A stretch of DNA of 6,720 bases from an uncultured bacterium (lineage in GTDB: Bacteria; Armatimonadota; Zipacnadia; Zipacnadales; Zipacnadaceae). A program made the translations under genes and the position numbers. Location of the stretch: NCBI GenBank assembly GCA_937928475.1, contig CALFVE010000053.1, positions 1 through 6,720 on the forward strand, in the 5' to 3' direction. Of the stretch, positions 1 to 6,580 are shown in pieces. Numbering within the stretch: position 1 is the stretch's first letter; each line of letters starts with the position of its first letter. Below the pieces are notes generated by a model, which did no database searches, had not been told where the DNA came from, and saw only the letters and a list, made by a program, of their open reading frames with translations.

Positions 1-1
1 G

Positions 2-487
2 GAATACCTCAAGACCTGGCACCGGCTCTACGGCTTGGAGTATCTGATCTTCCGCTACGGGAACGTCTACGGCCCCCGGCAGGACGCCCACGGCGAGGCG
101 GGAGTAGTCGCTATCTTTGGGGGCTTGATGCTGGAAGGGAAGCAGCCCACCATCTTCGGCCAGGGGCACAAGACGCGAGACTACGTGTACGTAGACGACG
201 TGGTCGAGGCCAACGTGCTCGCGCTTACTGGCCCGGCTAACGATACCTTCAACCTCGCGACCGGCCAGCAGACCACCGACCAGCAGGTCTTCGAGGCTGT
301 CGCCGCGGCGGCCGGCTATGCGGGGCCGCCGCTCTACGGCCCGGAGCGTCTCGGCGACTTGCAGCACTCGTGCCTGGACATCACCAAGGCGCGGGAAGTC
401 CTCCGCTGGCAACCGCGCGTGGAGTTTGCCGAAGGAGTCGAGCGGACCATCGCCTTCCTGCGGGGCGGAGCGCAGGCACCCGGTTGA
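2..487 (+). CDS. NAD-dependent sugar epimerase, GalE-like, C-terminal part
   Basis: The gene is open at the 5' edge and frame 2 reads through from base 2. It encodes the C-terminal half of an extended short-chain dehydrogenase/reductase of the UDP-glucose 4-epimerase type, a cytoplasmic enzyme that inverts a hydroxyl on a nucleotide sugar using bound NAD. Seen in the sequence: EYLKTWHRLYGL, which in this family follows directly after the catalytic YxxxK; then RYGNVYGPRQ; GEAGVVAIF; the DYVYVDDVVEA strand-helix; FNLATG; and a final DITKAREVLRWQPR...GVERTI segment typical of the family's C-terminus. The Rossmann fold and YxxxK lie outside the window. The internal TTG at 35 is not a start, because homology continues upstream of it. 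Substrate could be UDP-Glc/Gal, UDP-GlcNAc or a dTDP/GDP sugar; the visible half does not decide. Family call is firm, exact substrate is not. Confidence 0.93.
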   Translation, partial: EYLKTWHRLYGLEYLIFRYGNVYGPRQDAHGEAGVVAIFGGLMLEGKQPTIFGQGHKTRDYVYVDDVVEANVLALTGPANDTFNLATGQQTTDQQVFEAVAAAAGYAGPPLYGPERLGDLQHSCLDITKAREVLRWQPRVEFAEGVERTIAFLRGGAQAPG

Positions 488-518
488 GCCGCGGCTTGGC
501 GAAACAGCCCGTACAGAA

Positions 519-535
519 GGGTCTAAGGCAGACCC
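519..535 (+). other. perfect hairpin abutting the esterase ribosome binding site
   Basis: The arms gggtct (519-524) and agaccc (530-535) pair perfectly around the 5-base loop aaggc. One base later begins the aaaaggag Shine-Dalgarno stretch of the esterase gene. There is no T-run after it on the + strand, so it is not a canonical intrinsic terminator for the epimerase. It could stabilise the message, act as a processing site or modulate ribosome access, but a 6-bp stem can also arise by chance. Confidence 0.4.
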
Positions 536-536
536 G

Positions 537-544
537 AAAAGGAG
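537..544 (+). promoter_or_regulatory. ribosome binding site of the esterase gene
   Basis: The sequence aaaaggag ends 9 bases before the ATG at 554. It is a strong Shine-Dalgarno match that, together with the signal peptide beginning right at that ATG, fixes the start. Confidence 0.75.
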
Positions 545-553
545 ACCTTCCCG

Positions 554-2536
554 ATGCGGCACAAGTTTCTTGCAGTTGTGGTCCTGGCGATCGCCGCACC
601 CGCCTGCCTCGCTGAGATAACCCTCACCAGGGGAGCAGACGGCTTTTTCACAGCCACCACGCCAAATTACAGCGCTCGGGTTGGCCCCGACGGAAACCTG
701 CACTCCCTGATCAGTGACGGAACCGAGTTCCTGCTCGACGGCTACAAGGGCTTGGTCGGCGGCGGGTATCTCACCATCACCGAGGGGCCCGAGTGGTCCG
801 TCGAGGTGTTCCGATTCGGCCAGGTCGAGCAGGCCGGACCGGACGCGGTGGTGGCCACCGCCGACAAGCACCGACTCATCTACAAGTTCCTCCCCGACGC
901 CATTGAACTCTCCTTCGCGCACACCGCCCCGCCTACCGTCTACCACTTCGTCCTCAATCCGGCGCTAAAGGACATGCTGGAAAAGAACTCGGGGGAGACG
1001 ATCGCTCCCAAGACCGTCTGGCGCGAGGGCGTGCCCATGCTCTTCAATGAACGCGGCGCCAACGTCACCTTCCCCGCCGGGGTTTTGTACTACATTGCCA
1101 AGAACGCGCGCGACAAACCGGACACAGACCCTGAGGTGCTCCAGGTCTGGATGCCCCAGACCTGGCAGGACAACGTGATCACCCAGCGGCTCATCATTCA
1201 CGCGAAGCCCACGGTGGCCGACACTCTGCAGGCCACCCTCGCGGTCTCGCCCGCCAACCATCTCTTTCCCGGGGGCAGGCCCGCGGAACTCGCTCTCGTT
1301 GGGAAGACGCGCGTCCCCGGGCTTGAGTGCGATGCGCAGGCGGAACTGATCGCCACCGACTTCCTTACCAAACGAGAGGTCTTCCGGGAAACAAGGCCGC
1401 TGCGGATTGCGGCCCTGGCGGCCGGCGAGGTCCGCTTTACCCTCACGCCTCCGCCCGGGTTCTATGAGGGGGTACTGACCGTTAAGCAAGGTGAAGAAAC
1501 GCTCGCCACACGCACCTTCCCTTTCGCCTACGACCTCGCCCATATGCTCCCACCGGAGCGCCCGGCGGACTTTGACCAGTTCTGGGACGACACCCTCGCC
1601 GAGCAGGACAAGATTCCACCCGATTGGCAACTGGCCCTGGAAAAAGAGACCGCCGACTACCGGCTTTACCGCACCGTCTTCACCGGCCTGTTCGGCCGCA
1701 AGTTCCACGCCTGGCTGTCGGTGCCGGTGCGGGAAGGCAAGTACCCCGGCACCCTGACGCTGCCGCCCAGCGGCATCAACGTGGCCTATCTCCCCTCGCT
1801 GGGACCGGGGATTGTGGGGATGAGCCTCGCCATCGCGGGACAGGAGTTGACCCCGCCGCCCGACGGCAAGTTCCCGCCCGATCCCTACTTCCGCTTGGGC
1901 TGGGACTACTTCCGCACCGGCATTGACTCCCGCGAGACCTGGTACTACCGCGCCGTCTACGCGGCCTGCAGCCGGGCGGTGGACCTGCTCGCCTCGCGCC
2001 CGGAGACAGACGTTACGCGTATCTTCGTAAGCGGCGGTTCCCAAGGCGGAGGGTTGGCCTTTATCACCGCCGCGCTGAATCCGAAGGTCACAATGGCGGT
2101 AGGCAACAGCCCGGGCCTCTTCGGTCTGGAGTGGAAACTTCGCCACCTGGGCCCGGCCTACTGGCCGCCGATTGATCCGGTGGACGAGAACAGCCAGCCG
2201 ATTACTGATCCGGACCTGCTGGAGAAGCGCGTCGCGGTGGTGCGCTATGGGGACGGCGCCAATTTCGCGCCGCGCCTCAAGTGTGCGGTGTTGCTCAACC
2301 TGGGCTTGCAGGATCACGTAACCTCGCCGGTGGGGGCCCTGGCGAGTTGGTCACGGCTGGAGGACGCCTCGGTGCGGGCGATTCTGGCTGACTCCTGGGG
2401 CGGGCACAATGGCCCCCGGGGAGGTCAGGCCCTAACCAGCGCCTGGCTAGCCGCGCTGGTTGACGGCCAGGTCTCTCGCGTGCTTGATCTGCGACCGGCG
2501 GACTCTCTGCCGGTCCTCGTCGAGGCGAGAAGGTAG
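554..2536 (+). CDS. secreted acetyl xylan esterase-like (AXE1) alpha/beta-hydrolase
   Basis: A 660-residue exported hydrolase. Residues 1-20 form a signal peptide: positive MRHK, hydrophobic core, then ACLA, with likely cleavage before Glu21. The cysteine at 18 lacks a good lipobox. Residues 21 to about 330 are beta-rich with no motif I recognise; about 240-330 look like an Ig-type linker domain. From about 335 (DFDQFWDD, 339-346) begins an AXE1 domain (acetyl xylan esterase/cephalosporin deacetylase family). It carries the hallmark GIDSRETWYYRAVY stretch, the nucleophile elbow SGGSQGGG with Ser496, Asp587 in LGLQDHV, and His618 in GGHNG. Spacings of 91 and 31 residues fit the family triad. 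Family members remove acetyl groups from xylan, xylo-oligosaccharides or other acetylated substrates. At roughly twice the length of single-domain enzymes, it belongs to a fused subfamily. It follows the epimerase by 66 bases. Fold and triad are secure; the natural substrate is not known. Confidence 0.9.
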   Translation: MRHKFLAVVVLAIAAPACLAEITLTRGADGFFTATTPNYSARVGPDGNLHSLISDGTEFLLDGYKGLVGGGYLTITEGPEWSVEVFRFGQVEQAGPDAVVATADKHRLIYKFLPDAIELSFAHTAPPTVYHFVLNPALKDMLEKNSGETIAPKTVWREGVPMLFNERGANVTFPAGVLYYIAKNARDKPDTDPEVLQVWMPQTWQDNVITQRLIIHAKPTVADTLQATLAVSPANHLFPGGRPAELALVGKTRVPGLECDAQAELIATDFLTKREVFRETRPLRIAALAAGEVRFTLTPPPGFYEGVLTVKQGEETLATRTFPFAYDLAHMLPPERPADFDQFWDDTLAEQDKIPPDWQLALEKETADYRLYRTVFTGLFGRKFHAWLSVPVREGKYPGTLTLPPSGINVAYLPSLGPGIVGMSLAIAGQELTPPPDGKFPPDPYFRLGWDYFRTGIDSRETWYYRAVYAACSRAVDLLASRPETDVTRIFVSGGSQGGGLAFITAALNPKVTMAVGNSPGLFGLEWKLRHLGPAYWPPIDPVDENSQPITDPDLLEKRVAVVRYGDGANFAPRLKCAVLLNLGLQDHVTSPVGALASWSRLEDASVRAILADSWGGHNGPRGGQALTSAWLAALVDGQVSRVLDLRPADSLPVLVEARR

Positions 2537-2548
2537 CACAGGCTCAGG

Positions 2549-2784
2549 CTATAAGCGGGGGTGCGCCCCGGCTGTCTTGCTGCGGATGCCCCGGAGCGAG
2601 GCAGGGCGGCGCGCAGCCTGCCGAGGCTCAGGCGGGGCGCCGAGGCCCGCAGGGCCAGGATAGCGGTAGGCCTGTACCACGCGGTAGCCGGTCGGGCGGC
2701 TGATGCCGAAATCGCCACATAGCGGGCCATGGCGTCTCCCTCGCGCAGGTAAGCGTGCGCGAAAGCCAGGCAACGGTCGAGCAT
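2549..2784 (-). pseudogene. IS481/IS3-like transposase N-terminal remnant, frameshifted
   Basis: Read on the - strand from an ATG at 2784, one frame gives MLDRCLAFAHAYLREGDAMA. The similarity then moves to the adjacent frame, where LCGDFGISRPTGYRVVQAY and GPAGLGA follow (about 2728-2640). Joined, these match the N-terminal helix-turn-helix of IS481-type transposases, whose pattern is roughly a 'yl.ge..m..LC..FGISR.TGY....RY...GP.GL' stretch. The join needs a one-base step near 2725-2735, consistent with a one-base deletion. Beyond about 2640 the frame stays open to 2549 but is no longer clearly transposase-like. No room remains for the DDE catalytic core, which would need several hundred more bases. 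It is therefore a truncated, inactive relic on the opposite strand to its neighbours. Assignment to IS481 rather than IS3 is tentative. Confidence 0.7.
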
Positions 2785-2825
2785 ACCGGCCTTTTGCTAA
2801 GGGATGGGGTCACCGCCGTGCCTGG

Positions 2826-2868
2826 GTGTAGGCCATGTCGCCGGTCTGAAGTGTAAACCATGTCACCG
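2826..2868 (-). repeat. two tandem 18-base repeats upstream of the transposase remnant
   Basis: Copies at 2826-2843 (gtgtaggccatgtcgccg) and 2851-2868 (gtgtaaaccatgtcaccg) match at 15 of 18 positions with a 25-base period. On the - strand they read as GACATGGYYTACAC-type sites lying just upstream of the remnant's ATG. That is where an insertion sequence would carry its end and transposase-binding sites. A third, partial copy (gtcaccg) is visible at 2809-2815. Their role as transposase-binding or terminal sequence is inferred from position. Confidence 0.6.
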
Positions 2869-2934
2869 TACGTAGGCAAGCGTGGCGGGCTGAGGAGTGG
2901 ATCTCCCCGCGGCTGGGCTGGAGTCTGAACAATC

Positions 2935-4356
2935 ATGCCTTCCATTCACACTCTCAAGACGGGCATCTCAGGAGTGCGGGGCGTAGTGGGTGAGTCGTTC
3001 ACTCCCCGCCTGGTCTCTGCCTTCGGGCAGGCCTTCGGCACCTACCTGGACGGCGGGCGGGTGGCGCTGGCCCGCGATACCCGGCCCAGTGGGGAAATGG
3101 CTCGCGAGGCGCTCATCGGGGCGCTGCTCTCCGCCGGCTGCGACGTGGTAGACTTGGGGATAGTCCCGGTACCGACCTTGCAGATAGCGGTAGCCCGCGA
3201 CGACCAACTCGACGGGGGCGTCGCGATCACTGCCAGCCACAACCCGCAGGAGTGGAACGCACTCAAGTTCATCCGCGCCGACGGCGTGTTCCTCTATCCC
3301 TTCCAAGCCGAGGAATTGCTCGACATCTTCCACCAGGGGGACTTCACTCTGGTCCCTAACGAGGCGATCGGCGGCGTAACCCAGGACCCGGATGCTTGTG
3401 CGCGCCATCTGCGGCTTCTCTTGGAGCATACCGACGTGGACCTGATCCGCGGCCGGCGCTTCCGGGTGGTGGTGGACTGCGGCAACGGCGCGGGGACGCA
3501 ACTCGCGCCGCAACTGCTGGAGGCGTTGGGCTGCGAGGTCACGGTTATTAACGGCGAGCCGACCGGACATTTCGCCCGCCCCCCGGAACCGATACCGCCA
3601 CACTTACAGGGCCTCTGCGAAGCCGTACGGAGACACGGGGCGGACCTGGGCTTTGCCCAGGACGCCGACGCCGACCGCCTGGCCCTGGTTACCGAACAGG
3701 GCGAGGCCATCAGCGAGGAGTTGACCGTGCCTTTGGCTGCCGAGGTCCTGGCCAGCCGGGAGCCGCTGCCGCTGGTCAGCAACCTGTCGGCCTCCCGCCT
3801 GTTGGAGGAGGTGGGGCGGCGCTGGCGCTGCCCGGTCTACCGCGCCCGGGTAGGCGAGATTAACGTCGTAGAGATGATGCAGTGGGCGGCTCGGACCTGG
3901 GCCGAGGCCGGCCACTCGCCCCGCGTCTTCGGCGGAGAGGGCAACGGCGGAGTGATTGACCCCCAGATCCATTACTGCCGCGACTCGCACCGGGGGATGT
4001 GTCTGATCTTGGAAGGCCTGGCGCGCCAGGAGTCCACCCTCTCGGAATGGGTCGCCAGTTTTCCGCCTTCGGCGATGGTCAAACGGCGGGTGGACTGCCC
4101 CGCCGCGCGGGTGCAGCGGGTGCAACTGGCCCTGCGCGCGGCCTACGCAGAGCAGGGGGTGCTCGACGAGACGGAGGGCCTACGCATCACGTGGCCCGAC
4201 GGCTCCTGGCTGCACATTCGGCCCAGCAACACGGAGCCGATTATCCGGGTGACCGCTGAGGCCGACGACGAGGCTGCCGCCGCGGCCCTGGCCGAGCGAG
4301 CCGAAAATCTGATCCGAAAGGTCTTGAGCGAAAAGGCCTCTTCTCGGCTTTCGTGA
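2935..4356 (+). CDS. glmM: phosphoglucosamine mutase / phosphohexose mutase, archaeal-type
   Basis: A 473-residue cytoplasmic enzyme of the alpha-D-phosphohexomutase superfamily. It shifts phosphate between C6 and C1 of a hexose phosphate, probably glucosamine-6-P to glucosamine-1-P on the way to UDP-GlcNAc. All four domain hallmarks are present in order: the N-terminal TGISGVRGVVGE substrate-binding stretch; the active-site phosphoserine Ser101 in TASHNP; the Mg-binding loop D243-A-D245-A-D247-R; the sugar loop GGEGNGG (333-339); and the phosphate-binding RPSNTEP (429-435). The GGEGNGG loop, with VIDPQIHYCRD after it, is the archaeal-type GlmM form rather than the common bacterial GGEQSGH form. 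Phosphomannomutase or phosphoglucomutase activity therefore remains possible. The ATG at 2935 has a modest ggag at 2920-2923, 11 bases upstream. It stands downstream of transposon debris, so its promoter lies in or after that relic. Superfamily certain, substrate moderately sure. Confidence 0.92.
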   Translation: MPSIHTLKTGISGVRGVVGESFTPRLVSAFGQAFGTYLDGGRVALARDTRPSGEMAREALIGALLSAGCDVVDLGIVPVPTLQIAVARDDQLDGGVAITASHNPQEWNALKFIRADGVFLYPFQAEELLDIFHQGDFTLVPNEAIGGVTQDPDACARHLRLLLEHTDVDLIRGRRFRVVVDCGNGAGTQLAPQLLEALGCEVTVINGEPTGHFARPPEPIPPHLQGLCEAVRRHGADLGFAQDADADRLALVTEQGEAISEELTVPLAAEVLASREPLPLVSNLSASRLLEEVGRRWRCPVYRARVGEINVVEMMQWAARTWAEAGHSPRVFGGEGNGGVIDPQIHYCRDSHRGMCLILEGLARQESTLSEWVASFPPSAMVKRRVDCPAARVQRVQLALRAAYAEQGVLDETEGLRITWPDGSWLHIRPSNTEPIIRVTAEADDEAAAAALAERAENLIRKVLSEKASSRLS

Positions 4357-4398
4357 GGGCTTTCAAGAAGAAAACCGCACAGTGAAGGAGCGCCAGCG

Positions 4399-4404
4399 AA
4401 AGGG
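4399..4404 (+). promoter_or_regulatory. ribosome binding site deciding the URO-D gene start
   Basis: The sequence aaaggg ends 7 bases before the ATG at 4412 and supports that codon over the in-frame GTG at 4382, which would add ten polar, non-conserved residues. A second Shine-Dalgarno-like aaggag at 4385-4390 has no start codon at a suitable distance. The GTG at 4409 is the only close rival and would add one residue. Confidence 0.6.
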
Positions 4405-4411
4405 AATCGTG

Positions 4412-5407
4412 ATGACCTCCTACGAAATCGTGCGTCGCGCTATTGAGTTTGGCTCACCGGAGCGCCTCCCCGTCCGCTGTGCCGCGCTGGGCATTGACGA
4501 CACCTGCTGGGTGCCCTTGCAAGCCGCCGCCGGCTGGGAGCCGCCTGCGCCGAATGTGGACGAATGGGGTTGCCTCTGGCACAAGCCCGACCCGGAGTCA
4601 GGAATTGTGAACATGGGTCAGCCCAAGGGACATCCCCTAGCCGACCTGAATCACCTCGACGACTACCCCTGGCCCGATCCCTTTGATGACAACCGCTTCG
4701 CGCTCATCGAGGAGGCCCTGGCGCAGGCGGGCGACAAGTACGTCATGGTCGGCGTGGGCTTCACCTTCTTCGAGCGTATGCATTATCTGTACGGCATGGA
4801 CAAACTGTTCGTGGCCATGTACGAGCAGCCGGAGAAAGTGCATGAACTGGCCGAGCGCGTGGTGGCCTTCCCTATCGGCATAGCCCAGGAGATCGGCAGG
4901 CGCTTCCGGGGACGCATTCACGGTATGGGCATGACCGACGACTGGGGCACGCAAAAGACACACTTCATCCGCATTCCCATGTGGCGGGAGTTCTTCAAGG
5001 AGCGCTACCGGCGACTGTTCACAGCCATTCACGAGGCGGGGATGCACGCCTGGATGCACTCCTGCGGGCACGTCAACGAGGTTATCGGCGAGTGGATTGA
5101 CTGCGGCCTAGACGTGGTCAATCTCCAGCAGCCGCGTAACCTGGGCATTGAAGCGATTGGCGCGCGCTACCGAGGCAAGATCTGCTTTGAAACCACCTGC
5201 GACATTCAGATGACGCTGCCCTGGAAGTCGGCGGAGGAGATTCGGGAGGAGGCGCATCTGTTGCTGGAGCACTGGAGCACGCCGCAAGGGGGATTTATCC
5301 TCAGCGACTACGGGCCCGGCGAGGCGATCGGGGTTACTCCCGAGAAGAAGCGGATCATGCTGGAGGCCTTCTGCGAACTGGCCGCGCCGGGGGTGAAGGT
5401 ACCCTAG
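4412..5407 (+). CDS. URO-D superfamily protein, methyltransferase-like
   Basis: A 331-residue protein with the TIM-barrel architecture of the uroporphyrinogen decarboxylase superfamily. It opens with SYEIVRRAIEFGSPERLPV, the usual first helix and strand. It closes with ICFETTCDIQMTLPWKSAEE and a GGFILSDYG...GVTPEKK stretch seen in the URO-D/corrinoid-methyltransferase branch. His216-Ser-Cys218-Gly forms the HxCG motif that in MtaA/MtbA-type enzymes supplies two zinc ligands for thiol activation. The third cysteine expected about 77 residues later is absent: SDYG lies there (298-301), and Cys258 and Cys263 are too early for it. It lacks the HemE N-terminal arginine signature, so haem synthesis is unlikely. 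Such paralogues abound in Planctomycetes-like lineages, mostly without known substrates. It starts 55 bases after the mutase with no terminator between, so cotranscription is plausible. Superfamily firm; reaction unknown. Confidence 0.85.
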   Translation: MTSYEIVRRAIEFGSPERLPVRCAALGIDDTCWVPLQAAAGWEPPAPNVDEWGCLWHKPDPESGIVNMGQPKGHPLADLNHLDDYPWPDPFDDNRFALIEEALAQAGDKYVMVGVGFTFFERMHYLYGMDKLFVAMYEQPEKVHELAERVVAFPIGIAQEIGRRFRGRIHGMGMTDDWGTQKTHFIRIPMWREFFKERYRRLFTAIHEAGMHAWMHSCGHVNEVIGEWIDCGLDVVNLQQPRNLGIEAIGARYRGKICFETTCDIQMTLPWKSAEEIREEAHLLLEHWSTPQGGFILSDYGPGEAIGVTPEKKRIMLEAFCELAAPGVKVP

Positions 5408-5548
5408 TGACCAGTCGGGAAATGCTTCTGCCCAATCTGCTGCTTCTGTGAGGGGAAGGGATATACGGCAGCAGCGTGGTGTGCACCTGACTGATATCGC
5501 ACCAACTCGCCGTCTTTGCCTCAACCGCGCACTGTCCGTTCAAGGAAC

Positions 5549-6580
5549 ATGAGAGCCCATATTCTCATAACCGACCACAATACTTTTCCTGTAGTCCGCG
5601 ACAATGGTTTCTGGGGCGTCGGGGTCCCCGGTATCCCCGGCAGCATATCCGAGGTAATCCAAGCCAATCTGCAGGAGCCCAGGAAGCCCTATTTCCGCAT
5701 GATCGCGGACATCCTAGGCACACGGATAGGTGACCCGGTCTTCCTGTATGAGCGGGAAGTCGGATTTCACGGCGTCTACAAAGTCGCCAGTGCGCCGTTT
5801 TTTGACCCCACCCCCATCGGGTGCATTGATGGCACCTGGCCCTTGCGGATAGAGATCGAACCCTTGCACTTCTTTCCACAACCTGTTCCGGAGGACTATC
5901 TTTTCTCCACGAAGGAATACGAAAGCAAGTTTTGGGGTTGGTTCTACCGGAAGATCCAAGGACCTCGCGGGGTAAACACTATTGACCCGGAAGCCGCCGA
6001 GGCTCTCATGGAGCTCTTGGTGAAAGTCAATGGCAACGCCCGGGATGAAGGATACGCCACTCGTTCCTACCCTGCAAGCAGTAGAGAGCCTATTGCGCTT
6101 CCGCTAGAAAGCGGCGGAGCACTTCCGCTGGAGGACATGCTCCGGGCCTGGCTGATCGCAAACCTAGACGCCCCGGAAAGAGAAGACATCCGCAGCATCC
6201 TGGGCCCGAGTGAAGACCTTGAGTGGTTTGCGAACAACGTTCCCTACCACGTCACGCGGAAAGCCATTGATATTCTCTGCTACCACAGGAATGCGAAGTA
6301 CACGGGCTTCCCTCTGAGGTACAAGTTCAGTGTGCTGGAGTTGAAGCGCGGCCCCGCCAACGATCGCGCCGTTTCCCGGCTTGTCGATTACTGCAAGTGG
6401 GTGGCCGGACGGCTTGCCGGGAGCGACATTGAGACAGTCCAGCCTATCCTCATAGCGTCTCGCTTTCAGACAAGCGCAATACAAAGGGCTTCCAACAGCG
6501 ACTTCAGCCAGAGAGGTATCATCCTCGTTAGTTACGCCATCCGCAACAACGAAATCCACTTTACCAAAGAGGAAATGTGA
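5549..6580 (+). CDS. PUA/EVE-like domain fused to NucS/DUF91-like PD-(D/E)XK nuclease
   Basis: A 343-residue protein that I read as two domains. Residues 1 to about 125 resemble PUA-fold (EVE/ASCH-like) nucleic-acid readers: NGFWGVGVPG with aromatics Phe21 and Trp22, then IGDPVFLYE (60-68) and FHGVYKV (73-79) followed by PFFDPTP. Residues about 225-343 carry a PD-(D/E)XK nuclease signature: Asp241 in KAIDIL, then a strand with Glu264-x-Lys266 in VLELKRG, and a helix with RAVSRLVDYCKW. That is the arrangement of NucS/DUF91 endonucleases (iDil...vvElKrg...av.ql..Y). The middle (125-225) is helical and unassigned. The ATG at 5549 is preferred over TTG at 5516, although aagga (5542-5546) is only 2 bases away, unusually close. 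Its G+C (50-58% in sampled lines) and use of AGA, AGG and ATA differ from upstream genes, suggesting acquisition. Nuclease fold likely; the PUA-like call is weaker; cleavage of modified DNA is inference. Confidence 0.72.
   Translation: MRAHILITDHNTFPVVRDNGFWGVGVPGIPGSISEVIQANLQEPRKPYFRMIADILGTRIGDPVFLYEREVGFHGVYKVASAPFFDPTPIGCIDGTWPLRIEIEPLHFFPQPVPEDYLFSTKEYESKFWGWFYRKIQGPRGVNTIDPEAAEALMELLVKVNGNARDEGYATRSYPASSREPIALPLESGGALPLEDMLRAWLIANLDAPEREDIRSILGPSEDLEWFANNVPYHVTRKAIDILCYHRNAKYTGFPLRYKFSVLELKRGPANDRAVSRLVDYCKWVAGRLAGSDIETVQPILIASRFQTSAIQRASNSDFSQRGIILVSYAIRNNEIHFTKEEM
6568..6573 (+). promoter_or_regulatory. ribosome binding site inside the nuclease gene for the next gene
   Basis: The sequence agagga lies in the last codons of the nuclease gene and ends 6 bases before the ATG at 6580. 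It supports the overlapping start and translational coupling of the two genes. Confidence 0.6.

Larger units (their letters stand above)
2537..2934. other. 398-base gap holding a transposon remnant, no intact gene
   Basis: Between the esterase and the mutase there is no intact coding sequence. The central part (2549-2784) reads on the - strand as a broken transposase N-terminus, and 2826-2868 contains two tandem repeat copies, both described separately. Bases 2869-2934 should hold the leader of the mutase gene; I see no convincing -35/-10 pair there. No T-rich hairpin marks the end of the esterase transcript. Confidence 0.6.

Noticed and set aside
965..2317. Long 450-residue open frame on the - strand opposite the esterase
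   Set aside because: It has no recognisable motif, and it is a GC-driven shadow of a gene with signal peptide, catalytic triad and ribosome binding site on the other strand.
2826..2868. CRISPR array
   Set aside because: Only two imperfect 18-base copies with a 7-base gap; repeats and spacers are far too short and there are no cas genes.
2628..2945. 105-residue - strand frame starting inside the mutase gene
   Set aside because: Its middle is a translation of the tandem repeats and its end is the third, wrong frame of the transposase relic; it has no protein-family similarity.
2968..4125. Several 160-211-residue - strand frames opposite the mutase
   Set aside because: They lie wholly opposite a mutase with all hallmark loops and have no motifs of their own, so they are shadow frames.
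4339..4371. Inverted arms tcttct / agaaga across the end of the mutase gene as a terminator
   Set aside because: The stem is weak, the loop is about 21 bases, and A-residues rather than T-residues follow.
5461..5466. atatac as a -10 box for the nuclease gene
   Set aside because: No -35-like element lies at a suitable distance, so it is not supportable as a promoter.
5437..5474. Possible hairpin ctgctgc / gcagcag after the URO-D gene as a terminator
   Set aside because: The 7-bp stem closes a 24-base loop and has no T-run after it, so it does not look like an intrinsic terminator.
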